Shown: positions 8,338 through 17,458, counted from the stretch's first letter. The stretch: DNA of 64,000 bases from UBA947 sp031550975 (GCA_031550975.1 JAVBOC010000004.1:62001-126000); one strand, 5' to 3'. Numbers and translations are program-made. Notes: generated from the sequence alone by a model not told the origin.

Positions 8338-9297
8338 ATGGCAGTTTATTTTTTCTACGGCGAAGAAGAATTTAGCATGGGGAAAGAGGTTGAGAAGTTC
8401 AAAAAGAAACTCGACCAGAATTTCTTGGACATGAGTTATAAAAAATACGATAACCCAAAGTTTGCCGATTTTATCGCACTGCTTCGCACTCAGCCCATGA
8501 TGTTTGGGAGTATGTTAACGGTTATTGATGTTTTCGGTTTCCTCTCAGCCACTCTTGAAGACAAACAAATCCAAGAGATTTCAGACGCACTTGACTCCTG
8601 CCACGAAAACTCTGATATTATTTTAACAGCTGTTCTGCCGCGCGGGGAGGGCAAAAAATTAGATAGCAGAAAAAAATTATTTAAACTTTTTTCAAAATTT
8701 AACCCGCAGGAATTTGCTTCGCTGCCGACTTACAAAATCGCTGAACTTACTGCTGAACTAAACAAACTCGCAAGGGGTAAATCTGTAAAACTGAGTGGGG
8801 AAGCCGCAACTGCACTCATCACTCAAGTCGGAAATAACTTAAGACAACTAGACAGCGAACTTGATAAATTAAAACTTTTCGCGGCACCTTCTGACCTCAT
8901 CACCGAACAAATGGTGCACGAAATCTGTGTTTCAAACGAGGATGTTTTCGCGCTCTCTGATTATATTATGCAAAACCAAAAAGACAGCGCGCTATTAGAA
9001 TACCGCCGATTATTGGACAACAAACATCCGCTAGAAATAATTTCGTTATTGCAAACAATGCTGCGTCAATGGATTGCGATTAAAGCCAACAGCGGCAAGT
9101 TATCCGGCTTTGATCTTTCGAAGAAACTCGGGATGCACGAGTTTCGTATAAAACTTGCAGCACAAAAACTCAAAGACACAAACCTGAAACAATTAATAAC
9201 CATGAAGAAAAATTTAACCGATACGGAATACAGAATTAAAGCCGGGCTTACGTTCGACGTAGAAAAGGAAGTGGAAAATGCAATCATTTTTAGATAA
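8338..9297 (+). CDS. holA: DNA polymerase III, delta subunit
   Basis: Clamp-loader subunit that opens the beta sliding clamp. The 319-residue protein starts MAVYFFYGEEEFSMGKEVEKFKKKL, the usual HolA N-terminus, and has the domain III pattern (EISDALDSCHENSDIILTAVLP, then the helical VSNEDVFALSDYIMQNQKDSALLEYRRLL). As is normal for delta, there is no P-loop. The ATG is preceded by TGATAAATTATTATC, a possible -10 box at leaderless distance, and by no Shine-Dalgarno. holB starts inside its 3' end (20-bp overlap), so two interacting clamp-loader subunits are translationally coupled. Confidence 0.9.
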   Translation: MAVYFFYGEEEFSMGKEVEKFKKKLDQNFLDMSYKKYDNPKFADFIALLRTQPMMFGSMLTVIDVFGFLSATLEDKQIQEISDALDSCHENSDIILTAVLPRGEGKKLDSRKKLFKLFSKFNPQEFASLPTYKIAELTAELNKLARGKSVKLSGEAATALITQVGNNLRQLDSELDKLKLFAAPSDLITEQMVHEICVSNEDVFALSDYIMQNQKDSALLEYRRLLDNKHPLEIISLLQTMLRQWIAIKANSGKLSGFDLSKKLGMHEFRIKLAAQKLKDTNLKQLITMKKNLTDTEYRIKAGLTFDVEKEVENAIIFR

Positions 9298-10105
9298 TTA
9301 TTTTCCAACCGCAATCAATAACGACAAACTCGCGCATGCGCTTCTTTTTTACGGCGCGGATGTTGGGGCACAATATGATTTGGCGCTGGAGATTGCAAGA
9401 TTATTGAACTGCACAGGCGACCGCTCAGAAAACTGCCAATGCCTAAACTGCAAATGGATTAGAGAAAACAAGCATCCTGCAGTTTTGACGGTTTCCAGAG
9501 TTGATAATAAACCAACCAGCGACACAACAAAAACAGTAATTTCTGTCGAGCAGGCGCGCATGATTAAAAACAGTTTGTCAGTATCGTCTGATTATCACAG
9601 GGTTTTCATCTTCTGTGACCGGGATAAAGATGACAATATTTGCGGGCTGAACTGGATGAACTTCCAAGCCGAAACCGCAAACGCGCTCCTAAAAACTTTT
9701 GAAGAACCGCCGGCAAACACGACTTTTATCTTTTTAACCAAAGACAAGTCCGACCTTATTTCAACGGTTGTTTCACGTGCACAGTCATTCTTTGTGCCAT
9801 CTATTAAAGAAGAAAACCCTGATTATTCGATTGTAAAAGAGGTTATTGAAAATTATTTTGAACTTGAGCGCAACGAAGTGTTAGACTTTTACGAAAGCAT
9901 TCTAGCGCTTGCCAAAGAAAACGAACCGCTGGAAGTTTTAACTCAAATACAAAATTACATGTCGGCGCTTTTAAAGAGTAATCCGCACTTGAGCGCAAAG
10001 CTTATCAAAGATATGAAGTCCGTTGAAATGGCAAAAAAACAATTTGTGCTTAATATAAACATCCAAACAATCTTGGAAACTCTCGCGTTTGAGTTGATAT
10101 TATAA
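9278..10105 (+). CDS. holB: DNA polymerase III, delta-prime subunit
   Basis: AAA+ family clamp-loader subunit, 275 residues. A HALLFYG start and a degenerate P-loop region (GADVGAQYD, lacking the GKT) are typical of delta-prime, which does not hydrolyse ATP. A Zn-binding module follows at about residues 45-60 (CTGDRSENCQCLNCKW), then the ISVEQARMIKNSL helix, NFQAETANALLKTFEEPPANTTFIFLT and the VVSRAQ sensor region. The start lies within holA with AAGGAAG upstream. Its stop is followed by a palindromic repeat. Confidence 0.9.
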   Translation: MQSFLDNYFPTAINNDKLAHALLFYGADVGAQYDLALEIARLLNCTGDRSENCQCLNCKWIRENKHPAVLTVSRVDNKPTSDTTKTVISVEQARMIKNSLSVSSDYHRVFIFCDRDKDDNICGLNWMNFQAETANALLKTFEEPPANTTFIFLTKDKSDLISTVVSRAQSFFVPSIKEENPDYSIVKEVIENYFELERNEVLDFYESILALAKENEPLEVLTQIQNYMSALLKSNPHLSAKLIKDMKSVEMAKKQFVLNINIQTILETLAFELIL

Positions 10106-10129
10106 AATAACCAATTACATCCATATTCT

Positions 10130-10218
10130 GTCATTCCGAATTTATTTCGGAATCTTCCACCATTTAGGTTAACGCAAACCGTATAAGTGGAAGATCCTGA
10201 ATCAAGTTCAGGATGACA
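10130..10218. repeat. Palindromic dispersed element, second copy
   Basis: An 89-bp unit with the same outer ends as 8221-8300 (GTCATTCC and GGATGAC). An inner arm TTCCAC also pairs with GTGGAA. Two of these elements thus bracket holA-holB. Confidence 0.85.
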
Positions 10219-10268
10219 AAGGGAAGTCAGCATACTGTACACAAATTGCCCGCACATTAAATATCATC

Positions 10269-10274
10269 TATAAT
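10269..10274 (+). promoter_or_regulatory. -10 box of the histidine kinase gene, leaderless
   Basis: A perfect TATAAT ends 7 bases before the ATG at 10282. No Shine-Dalgarno is seen. The ATG at 10278 opens only five codons, so the start at 10282 is preferred. Confidence 0.6.
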
Positions 10275-10281
10275 ATTATGG

Positions 10282-11913
10282 ATGAACAAGTTTGAATTTT
10301 TTAAGAAGTTTAGGGATGCGGTTGTGATAGTGAATGGCAAAGGGGATGTCATTTACAGAAATAACACGTTTAAACGATATTTTAAAGATTTTACGGATTT
10401 GAAACGGTTTTCGCACAACATGAACTTTGATATTTGTCCGTTAAATAACGAAAGCATTGAGGCTTATTCGCCGCTGTTTCATGCGATAAATTCAAAAGAG
10501 GATTTCACTTCCCACATATCTTATCAGGGCGAAAAGATATTATATTTTGATATGACAACTATTAAGAGAAGTCGTTACACCTTGATTGTTTTGCACGACA
10601 CTTCCGCTGCAGTTGCTTCACACAATTTAAGACAGCAGAACGAAAAAATCCGTCAGGATTGTATCAGGCTTGCTGAAGAAAATGAGGATTTGCAAAAGAT
10701 TCGGCAAAAAGCACAATCCCAGGCAATTCGGATTGCGCTTATTAATAACGTATCAAATATTATCAGAGAATCGATTGATATTTCGCAGATTCTGCAATCA
10801 ACTCTGCGCGAATTGGCGGTGATGTTTGGAGCCTATCGTGCTTATTATGCAGAATTTAATGAGATAAACGGTTTCAATATAAAAGAAACTTACGGCGAGA
10901 AAAAATCCGCCACTAAAAAAATAAGTTTTGACGAGAATACTTATAAAACTATTGAAGCAAAAGAAATTTTGGCAGCCAATTGTCTTATTGAATACACAAA
11001 CGCAAAACCTTTCCCGCAGTCGGTTTTAAGGATCATTGTTCCTGTTTATCAAGCAGATAATTTGATGGGAATTGTTGTTTTGCTCAGCCGTCAGCGTCGC
11101 GAACTGAACGAGGAAATTGAGATCTTAGAAGCAATTTCGTCGCAATTATCCAGCGCGATTACAAGGGCTGAACTTTACCAAAAGAATATTCAAGCGCTTG
11201 AAGAACTACGCGAAACCCAATTGCAGCTTATAAATTCAGAAAAAATGGCATCTCTTGGTCAACTTGTCGCAGGGGTTGCGCACGAAATTAATACGCCTGT
11301 TGCCTCAATTAAATCTAATAACGGAATCATCCAAAAGCTGCTCCCTAAGCTCAAAGACGACGATATCGCAGAGATTTTGCGCGACATAAATTCCGTTGAT
11401 TTTGAAGCCATTACCCGAATAAATCATATTGTGACTTCTCTGAAAAAATTCGTCCGGCTCGACGAGGCTGAATTGCAAGAAGCCGACATTAATAAAGAGA
11501 TTGATTTGACGCTCGATCTAATCCGACACGAGACAAAAAACCGCATTGAAATAGAAAAAGATTACGGCGAAATGCCCGCTATACGCTGTTTTCCAAATAT
11601 GCTTAACCAGGTGTTCACAAACATTCTAATTAACGCTTGCCAGGCAATTGAGGAGAAAGGAACAATTAAAATCACTACCCGCAGTGAAGGGGATAAGGTT
11701 ATAATTAAGTTCAAAGATGATGGCCGCGGAATACCCCAAAACGAGCTCGGGAAGATATTTACAGCCGGTTATACAACCAAAGGTGTGGGTGTCGGAACAG
11801 GGCTTGGCTTAGCAATTTGCACAAAAATCATCGAGAAGCATAACGGTGAAATCATTGCAAACAGTGAGGTTGGCAAAGGTAGTGAGTTTATTATTACTAT
11901 CCATAGTAAGTAG
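10282..11913 (+). CDS. PAS-GAF sensor histidine kinase
   Basis: Soluble two-component sensor kinase of 543 residues. Order of parts: an N-terminal PAS-like domain (residues 1-115, AVVIVNGKGDVIYRNNTFKRYF); a coiled stretch (120-150); a GAF-like domain (about 160-300); HisKA with the H-box ASLGQLVAGVAHEINTPVAS and the phosphoacceptor His at about 334; then HATPase_c with N-box NILINACQAI, G1 DDGRGIP and G2 GTGLGLAI. No membrane segment is seen, so the signal is probably cytoplasmic. No response regulator is adjacent, so it is an orphan kinase here. A TATAAT box at leaderless distance precedes it. Confidence 0.9.
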   Translation: MNKFEFFKKFRDAVVIVNGKGDVIYRNNTFKRYFKDFTDLKRFSHNMNFDICPLNNESIEAYSPLFHAINSKEDFTSHISYQGEKILYFDMTTIKRSRYTLIVLHDTSAAVASHNLRQQNEKIRQDCIRLAEENEDLQKIRQKAQSQAIRIALINNVSNIIRESIDISQILQSTLRELAVMFGAYRAYYAEFNEINGFNIKETYGEKKSATKKISFDENTYKTIEAKEILAANCLIEYTNAKPFPQSVLRIIVPVYQADNLMGIVVLLSRQRRELNEEIEILEAISSQLSSAITRAELYQKNIQALEELRETQLQLINSEKMASLGQLVAGVAHEINTPVASIKSNNGIIQKLLPKLKDDDIAEILRDINSVDFEAITRINHIVTSLKKFVRLDEAELQEADINKEIDLTLDLIRHETKNRIEIEKDYGEMPAIRCFPNMLNQVFTNILINACQAIEEKGTIKITTRSEGDKVIIKFKDDGRGIPQNELGKIFTAGYTTKGVGVGTGLGLAICTKIIEKHNGEIIANSEVGKGSEFIITIHSK

Positions 11914-12265
11914 CATTTGTGAAGAATTGTTACAAACTTGATTCACCTATTATTGAATCTTCCCTATTTTTATAAAAAAATCCACAAGCTTTTTGTACAA
12001 TATCCTCTCATGCTATTGTATTCATGAAAAAAATACCTTATACTGATAAAGTGTAGAAATTACCCTTTATGCGGCTAAGATAATATTATAATACTAATCC
12101 GACATAACCAGTAAATATACGCAATGCCCGGTGGCAGACCCGATGTACAATACCAATTGTAAACAAAAGTTAATACAAATTAGTAAAAAAGGCAATAATC
12201 TGTTCCCCAAATTTTTTATAAAAATGTGTAGGTAGAATATTTTATTGTGTGTCGGAGGAATGTAG
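11914..12265. other. Long intergenic region upstream of the HEAT gene
   Basis: 352 bp without a supportable gene. It is AT-rich with several TATAAT-like strings (for example near 12084 and TAGAAT near 12234). The last can serve the HEAT gene. A TTGTAAACAAAAGTTAA-type motif lies near 12158 and recurs upstream of several genes in the window. No convincing hairpin-plus-T terminator for the kinase gene was found. Confidence 0.4.
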
Positions 12266-13120
12266 ATGACAATCAGTGTGAATAGCAAGAAAAAACAAGT
12301 TAAAAAATCTTTTGATGAATTATTGAACGATTTACGTACAAGTAATTCTGAAAAAGTTCGTTATAACGCAGCACGCGTTCTAGGCGAAATGGGCGATTCA
12401 TCAGCAGTTGAACCGCTTATTGATGTACTGAAAAACGACAAAAACGGTTCTGTACGTTTATATGCAGCCCGCGCGCTCGGCGAATTAGGCGACTGCAAAG
12501 CAACAACCCATCTTATTGAGTCGTTGCGTGAAGACAGAAACGTTGACGTAAGAGTTCGTGCAGCACGTGCACTTGGCCGTTTGGGCGGCGCTATCGTAGT
12601 TGAACCGTTAGTAGAAGCTCTTAATGATGAAAACCCGCAAGTTTGCATTACAGCAACTGACGCTCTTATTGAGATCGGTGATGTTGCAACTGATGCGCTT
12701 ATGGAATCACTTGACCACGAAAAAGTTAATGTTCGTTGCGACGCAACCCGCGCGCTTGGCGAAATCGGCAACAAAAAAGCGGTTGATAAAGTTATCAATA
12801 TGCTTTACGACGAATGGGTTAACGTTAGAATCTACGCGGTAACTTCTCTTGGCAAACTTAACGATCAAAAAGCAGTTCCTGCTCTTATCGACGTTATGAA
12901 AAATAAAAATGAAAATGAGCTTGTTAAAGCAGGCGCAGCAGCAGCTCTTGGCGTACTTCGCGACCAACGCGCTTTAATGCCGCTTAGAGAGCTTATTATG
13001 GAAGCTGAAGAACTTGGCGAATTAGAAGACACAGCACTAAAATCGTTCAAGAAAATCATGGCAGCTAACTGGCAGGCAATCCCTGGCGCAGCTCCTGTGA
13101 GAAAACCGGCTACTGTATAA
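12266..13120 (+). CDS. HEAT-repeat protein, PBS-lyase type
   Basis: A 284-residue all-helical solenoid made of about eight repeats of 31 residues. Each follows the pattern VRxxAARALGELGDxxAVxPLIxxL (for example residues 35-60 and 66-91), the motif of HEAT_2/PBS-lyase repeats common in cyanobacterial phycobilisome lyases and in many scaffold proteins. No enzyme residues are recognisable, so a protein-protein interaction scaffold is the safest call. GGAGGA precedes the ATG at a normal distance. It has its own terminator. A second HEAT protein lies at 28149-29111. Confidence 0.85.
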   Translation: MTISVNSKKKQVKKSFDELLNDLRTSNSEKVRYNAARVLGEMGDSSAVEPLIDVLKNDKNGSVRLYAARALGELGDCKATTHLIESLREDRNVDVRVRAARALGRLGGAIVVEPLVEALNDENPQVCITATDALIEIGDVATDALMESLDHEKVNVRCDATRALGEIGNKKAVDKVINMLYDEWVNVRIYAVTSLGKLNDQKAVPALIDVMKNKNENELVKAGAAAALGVLRDQRALMPLRELIMEAEELGELEDTALKSFKKIMAANWQAIPGAAPVRKPATV

Positions 13121-13143
13121 TTAGTCAGATATTAAAACTAAAA

Positions 13144-13173
13144 ACTCCTGATTGAATTAATCAGGAGTTTTTT
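13144..13173 (+). terminator. Terminator after the HEAT gene
   Basis: ACTCCTGATT pairs with AATCAGGAGT around a 5-base loop and is followed by six T. Confidence 0.9.
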
Positions 13174-13277
13174 AATTGTCTTTAATGGTCTAACTAGCGC
13201 CGTTGCGACTGGAGCGGGAGCGAAAGGAGCGAAGCAATCTATGATTGCACAGGCGCGAAACCATAGAACTTAAAAAA

Positions 13278-13305
13278 AGCCTGATTTGAATAAATCAGGC
13301 TTTTT
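13278..13305. terminator. Second terminator, possibly bidirectional
   Basis: AGCCTGATTT pairs with AAATCAGGCT, with a T-run on the plus strand and an A-run 5' of it, so it can also end the minus-strand hpf transcript. Its core (CCTGATT) resembles that of the terminator 130 bp upstream. Confidence 0.8.
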
Positions 13306-13339
13306 GTTTAATATCTTTTTATTTAATAATTAGCGAGTT

Positions 13340-13729
13340 TTACTCCTCATTTTCTGCTTCGATTTCTTCTTCGTCATCATCTTCGTCATCAGCAACTGAG
13401 TAATCTTCTGTTCTGATAGAATCTCTTTCTTGGTCGAGTGATCTTTCTTTGTATTTTTTAACTTGTCTTGCAAGTTTATCCGCGAGCAGATCGATGCTTT
13501 CGTACATTGAGCTAGCTTCTTCTTTAACGTGGATCATGCCAGAATTCAATTTGCAAGTAACCTCTGCAACATGTTTTCCGGAAGCAGCAGGGTTTTTTAC
13601 AACCGTCAAAACAACATCAATCCCTGTAATTTGATCGTAGTGGTTTGCAACTTTGCCTATTTTTTCTTTAACATAAGCCTTGATTGCATCTGTAATTTCT
13701 AAGTTTCTTCCGTTAACATATATGTGCAT
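13340..13729 (-). CDS. hpf: Ribosome hibernation-promoting factor
   Basis: Binds the 30S decoding region in stationary phase and silences ribosomes. The start at 13729 is preferred because AGGAG precedes it and MHIYVNGRNLEITDAIKAYVKEKIGKV is the family N-terminus. The 129-residue product has the S30EA/YfiA domain (residues 1-98) and then an acidic tail (SVADDEDDDEEEIEAENEE) in place of the C-terminal dimerisation domain of long HPF. It is thus a short-type HPF with an extended tail. Confidence 0.93.
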   Translation of the reverse strand: MHIYVNGRNLEITDAIKAYVKEKIGKVANHYDQITGIDVVLTVVKNPAASGKHVAEVTCKLNSGMIHVKEEASSMYESIDLLADKLARQVKKYKERSLDQERDSIRTEDYSVADDEDDDEEEIEAENEE

Positions 13730-13836
13730 TCTAATCTCCTTTTGTCTATTCATAAACAAGCTTCCTTATTATATCATAGCAGCACAAAAATTTAAAGTGG
13801 TAGGGTAAATAAATAAGCCTGATTAATACTGCCTTG

Positions 13837-14037
13837 TTAGTCTTCCAATAATTGTTGAATTTCGATATTTGGGGTGCCGATAACTCTAACCAATTCAAGA
13901 ACGGATGCCTTCATCTGACATCTTTGGGAGGTTCCGCTAAAGAAGTCCTTATAAAAACAGCCTTCGCAGTTGCATCCCCGTTTATAACATTCGAGGGCCG
14001 TAGGTGTCCAACGTCTGACTGCAACAGCTCTGCCCAT
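13837..14037 (-). CDS. Small cysteine-rich protein
   Basis: A 66-residue protein that I do not recognise by name. Its key feature is a Cys cluster ECYKRGCNCEGC (C-x4-C-x-C-x2-C) near residues 16-26, with a fifth Cys near 43 (RCQMK). This arrangement could hold Zn or an Fe-S cluster. The C-terminal half (ASVLELVRVIG) is likely helical. The start at 14037 follows an AGTAGAG-type site, and a TATAAT at 14071-14076 fits its promoter; a TTG at 14085 would add 16 residues. It is neither paired nor overlapped with a neighbour. Confidence 0.6.
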   Translation of the reverse strand: MGRAVAVRRWTPTALECYKRGCNCEGCFYKDFFSGTSQRCQMKASVLELVRVIGTPNIEIQQLLED

Positions 14038-14421
14038 ATCTCTACTTCTAAACAATTTATGTGATCTCCAATTATACTCTGTCAAAACATGAATATTGGA
14101 AAACTCCGCCTGTCATCTATAAGCATGACAGCCCCAACCGGTGTTATCCCCCATCCCCGGCGCGTCTTACGCGACCATATTCTTATTATTGCAAATCCTC
14201 ATGATTTTACAAGAGGGCAACATGTCATTATGAAGTTTTGTAACATAGGGCTGAAATCCTTGGTGTAAGGGCGTTTTAAAATTTTACTCCAGCCCAATAA
14301 CATGGTATGACATGCTTGGAGGAATTTTGCACCATGGAAACATGCTCATGGCATGGCTTTCCATGGTTTCACTCTCTATTTATATGCGTTAAGATTTGTA
14401 AAGAAAAAGGCATGGCGTTCA
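14038..14421. other. Intergenic region with strong secondary structure
   Basis: 384 bp between mntP and the Cys-rich gene. Positions 14106-14200 are GC-rich against an AT-rich background and hold clear hairpins: CTGTCAT/ATGACAG near 14110-14131 and CGCGT/ACGCG near 14160-14173. Positions 14332-14366 form a long hairpin (CCATGGAAA with TTTCCATGG, inner CATGC with GCATG). Seven CATG words fall within 65 bp. No known RNA family was recognised. Confidence 0.45.
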
Positions 14422-14964
14422 TTATATGAGCGCTTTGATTGCCAACCCTATTAAAATCAGACCGCCGAAAATTTCAAGATATTTAGACGGAAACCGCTTG
14501 CAGCTATTCCCAAACCAGAACCCGACCAGCGACATAAGTAACGATGCTAAACTTATAATCACAAACGGGATTAAAATAGGCTGACCGACGAACTTCAAAC
14601 TGGCACCGGCAGCAAACGCGTCAATGCTGGTAGCAAGCCCAAGCGCCATAAGACTTTTGAAACCTATGCGGCATAAGCCTTCTTCTTCATCTTTTTTTAG
14701 CGCATCAATAATAAATTTTATACCTAATACCAGGAATATCGCGAAAACAAGCCATTTGCTATAGCCTTCAACGTATTTGCTGATTGAAGCCGCGCCAAAA
14801 TATCCCAAAACCGCCATGCCGCCTTGGAACCCCCCCATGGTTAAACCAAGCGCTGTTGAATTTTTTACCCTGTTACTTTCAAAACAAATTCCATGTGAAA
14901 ACGAGACTACAAAGCAATCTATGCCCAGTGCTATTGCCAGTAATATGACTTCAAATAAGCTCAA
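14422..14964 (-). CDS. mntP: Putative manganese efflux pump
   Basis: Inner-membrane Mn2+ exporter of the MntP/DUF204 family. The 180 residues form six membrane helices in two related halves. The conserved acidic signature LAIALGIDCFVVSFSHG opens the first half and ALGLATSIDAFAAGASL the second; the two Asp residues in these helices are the family hallmark. The start overlaps the end of the DUF4127 gene by 14 bp, so the two are coupled. No yybP-ykoY Mn riboswitch can precede it because its 5' end is inside another gene. Confidence 0.9.
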   Translation of the reverse strand: MSLFEVILLAIALGIDCFVVSFSHGICFESNRVKNSTALGLTMGGFQGGMAVLGYFGAASISKYVEGYSKWLVFAIFLVLGIKFIIDALKKDEEEGLCRIGFKSLMALGLATSIDAFAAGASLKFVGQPILIPFVIISLASLLMSLVGFWFGNSCKRFPSKYLEIFGGLILIGLAIKALI

Positions 14965-16300
14965 TTTCTACCTCTATTTCGAACAACCTACTCCACGGGA
15001 ATTTGTAATCTATTTTCGCACGAACACCAAAAAGCTTCAACAGCTTGTCTTCGTACGGTTTCATTTTTTCTTTGACCTTTGCAACATCGGGCTTTGTCAT
15101 TGTTTGACGCACATTTGCCTGGTAAGCCCAATCGTCAAGAAAACGAATTAGTTGGAGTTTTTTAAAGGCCTTTTCGTCATAATCTTGTGCCAAGCATTTA
15201 ATTTTACCAGCGCAAATCAGGCTGCCAAGTGTATTTGCAGAAGTATTCCAGGCTGAATATCCATAAAAGTTTTCGTTGAATCTGTCTTTCTGCAATAACA
15301 TGCCTGCAAACGCATTATCGGAGCCATTTGCGAAACGAACATCGGCAATCAGGTGAGGGCGGCTTGGCGGTTCAAAAGTTTTTTCGCACTTCGCTTTGAA
15401 CGGCTCTGTAGGAACCCCCATGACGATTTCCCCCTGGTGGTCGATGAAGTTGTTGACAAAGAGCAACAGGTCGGCTTCCTGAGGCGCACAGACCTCGCAG
15501 CCGGCAAGTTCAATTTGCCCCTTGACGCAATTTTCTATAGAAATGTCTTCGTAATTAGAAATCAAGTGCTTTTGATCGGGTTCGGTAAAAACCGGTGCAA
15601 TTTTCACATCACCAGAAACCGCACGCGAGAGCAACGATAGCGGAATCTCGTCCGCACCGGTTTTAACAAAAGCTCCAAGCGCCTCCAGTTCACGCGCCTC
15701 ATCAACATTAAATCCACCTTCAGCACAGTCGTCTTTTGAGTAAACAAGAGTGTCGAACAATCCTTCTTTTTGCCACTCTAAATAAACCTTGTTTATATCA
15801 AAGTTGCGTTTGCGGGTTGAAAGGTAATCTGTGAGGATTTCTGCCGGAATTTCTTCTGCGCCCAGCCCCGTGAAAGAGTGTCTGAAAATCTTTTTTCCCC
15901 ACTGCGACCAGTAGTCTTTTTCCTCCTCATTAATGTTATTATTAGAAATCCGCATTATGCTGGAGAACGCATAGACCTTTGCCCCCTGCGCTTTCAAAAT
16001 TTTTAAAACCCGTTTTAATCCCTCAATGCGTTCGTATATCTCTTCAAAGCATTCCGGACAGCGACGCGAAGAAATCAAGCCGCCGTAGGCAATTGTATCA
16101 AGAGAAATGACGACAGCATCCAAACCCGACAGTCCAGAGAGCCAATCCAAAATCTTTTCGTTATCAGCATATTTAACCAAGCTGCCGAGCCATTCGCGCG
16201 GCGGCAAAAGAAGTTCTAAACTTCTGTCAATCGCTGCGAGGTCTTGTGCCAGGCTATAACAAACCGGACGATCATCTATGGGTACAAAAGCAATTTTCAT
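14951..16300 (-). CDS. DUF4127 family protein
   Basis: Cytoplasmic protein of 449 residues. The N-terminus MKIAFVPIDDRPVCYSLAQDLA fits the DUF4127 family (pattern PLDDRPxNY), followed by LLLPPREWLG, VISLDTIAYGGLISSRR near residue 68, FSSIMRISNNN and SAWNTSANTLG near 335. The family has no established reaction. The repeated Asp, His and Asn clusters look catalytic, but that is inference. It is the first gene of a pair with mntP. A perfect TATAAT ends 6 bases before the ATG. Confidence 0.82.
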   Translation of the reverse strand: MKIAFVPIDDRPVCYSLAQDLAAIDRSLELLLPPREWLGSLVKYADNEKILDWLSGLSGLDAVVISLDTIAYGGLISSRRCPECFEEIYERIEGLKRVLKILKAQGAKVYAFSSIMRISNNNINEEEKDYWSQWGKKIFRHSFTGLGAEEIPAEILTDYLSTRKRNFDINKVYLEWQKEGLFDTLVYSKDDCAEGGFNVDEARELEALGAFVKTGADEIPLSLLSRAVSGDVKIAPVFTEPDQKHLISNYEDISIENCVKGQIELAGCEVCAPQEADLLLFVNNFIDHQGEIVMGVPTEPFKAKCEKTFEPPSRPHLIADVRFANGSDNAFAGMLLQKDRFNENFYGYSAWNTSANTLGSLICAGKIKCLAQDYDEKAFKKLQLIRFLDDWAYQANVRQTMTKPDVAKVKEKMKPYEDKLLKLFGVRAKIDYKFPWSRLFEIEVEIELI

Positions 16301-16306
16301 TATTTT

Positions 16307-16312
16307 ATTATA
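16307..16312 (-). promoter_or_regulatory. -10 box of the DUF4127-mntP pair, leaderless
   Basis: TATAAT on the minus strand is followed by AAAATA and then the ATG at 16300. No Shine-Dalgarno is present in this space. Confidence 0.65.
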
Positions 16313-16357
16313 TGTTAATTTTAGTTTAAGGACAAAATGTAAATTGTTTATCTTCCG

Positions 16358-16434
16358 GATTGCTTCGCTAACGCTCGCAATGACAGATACTAATCCCTAG
16401 TCCCTAGTCTCTAATCCCTAGTCCCTAAACAACT
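16358..16434. repeat. TTGCTTCGC element fused to a heptamer array
   Basis: Positions 16358-16384 carry ATTGCTTCGC...CTCGCAATGAC, which is also found inside cinA near 52522-52550. It is followed by about six TCCCTAG/TCCCTAA heptamers (16390-16427) that reach the stop codon of the dehydrogenase gene. Confidence 0.85.
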
Positions 16435-17441
16435 CTGTACTTGCCTCTGCCACGGACGAAATCCATTATTCCGATAAATGTCCGCTCTAAAATATAATCA
16501 ATGGAATCTTGTGTATCGTAAGCTATATGCGGAGTTATAACAACATTCGGAAATCCTGCCAGTTTTCTTACGACTTCAACTTCATGGACACAGGTTGCTG
16601 AAGGTGCGACTTCTTTAATTTTATGGCAACCAAAACTGTAAGCTTCGCAGGTTAAAACATCTAACGCAGCGCCCTTTAAGTGTTCTGACTCAAGTGCTGC
16701 ATACAAATCTTTTAATCGAACCAATTCTCCGCGCGAAGTATTAATGAAATATGAACCCTTTTTCATCATTGCAAATTCCCGCTCTGAAAACATATGCAGG
16801 TTAGTTCCGGTGTATGGCAGGTGAAGCGAGATGATATCAGCTGTTTGCACCAAGGTTTCAAAATCAACATATTTAAGCACTGTTTCCAGTTCTTTTTTAG
16901 GTTTCAAATCATAAGCAATAACGCTCATGTCCATAGCGGAAGCAATTTTCGCAAAACCCGCTCCAATAGCGCCGGTTCCAACAATACCAAGTGTTAATTT
17001 CGTCAAATCACGTCCGACAAATTCTTTGCATTTGCTTGAGCCGTTTCTGACATAAAAATCCGCTACCGGAATATTCCTAACTAACCCTATCATCATCCCC
17101 AGTGTAAACTGCACAACACTGGTGGAACCATAGTTTTCGACGTTAATTACTGCAATATTTTTTCTTTGACACGCACGTAAATTTATGTGGTTAACACCGG
17201 TTGAGCGCGTAGTTATGAGCCTTAAATTTTTAAATTCATCCAAAACTTTTCCCGTAACTTCAGAATCAATAAAAACACTAATTATGCCTACTTTATCTTT
17301 GACTTTTTGCGAAATATTTGCAACAGTCTGTTCGTTTAGACTTTCGTTAAAAAAAGTTATTTCAAAGTTTTCTAATTTATTGTTTTTAAAGAATTCTTCT
17401 TCAGTTTTTCTGAAGTCGAAAACAAGCATTTTCATTGTCAT
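16425..17441 (-). CDS. D-2-hydroxyacid dehydrogenase, D-lactate dehydrogenase type
   Basis: NAD-dependent oxidoreductase of 338 residues, likely D-lactate dehydrogenase (pyruvate to D-lactate in fermentation). The Rossmann motif LGIVGTGAIGAGFAKI lies near residues 150-165. The catalytic Arg is in INTSRGELV, a Glu/His relay follows, and the active-site His is in NVVITPHIAYDT near 305. The start at 17441 has GGAG 6 bases upstream. The TAG stop is the first codon of a TAGGGAC array. The exact substrate is not proven by the sequence. Confidence 0.85.
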   Translation of the reverse strand: MTMKMLVFDFRKTEEEFFKNNKLENFEITFFNESLNEQTVANISQKVKDKVGIISVFIDSEVTGKVLDEFKNLRLITTRSTGVNHINLRACQRKNIAVINVENYGSTSVVQFTLGMMIGLVRNIPVADFYVRNGSSKCKEFVGRDLTKLTLGIVGTGAIGAGFAKIASAMDMSVIAYDLKPKKELETVLKYVDFETLVQTADIISLHLPYTGTNLHMFSEREFAMMKKGSYFINTSRGELVRLKDLYAALESEHLKGAALDVLTCEAYSFGCHKIKEVAPSATCVHEVEVVRKLAGFPNVVITPHIAYDTQDSIDYILERTFIGIMDFVRGRGKYRVV

Positions 17442-17458
17442 AGGGAACTCCTTATTTA

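Noticed and set aside
9955..10257. Minus-strand frame of 100 codons
   Set aside because: Reads through the palindromic repeat and the antisense of holB; no start signal.
12361..12798. Open frame of 145 codons opposite the HEAT gene
   Set aside because: Antisense shadow of the repetitive HEAT sequence; the Ser/Arg-rich product has no fold signature.
14071..14088. TTGACA followed by TATAAT on the minus strand
   Set aside because: The two boxes are only 3 bp apart, so they cannot form one promoter; only the TATAAT was kept.
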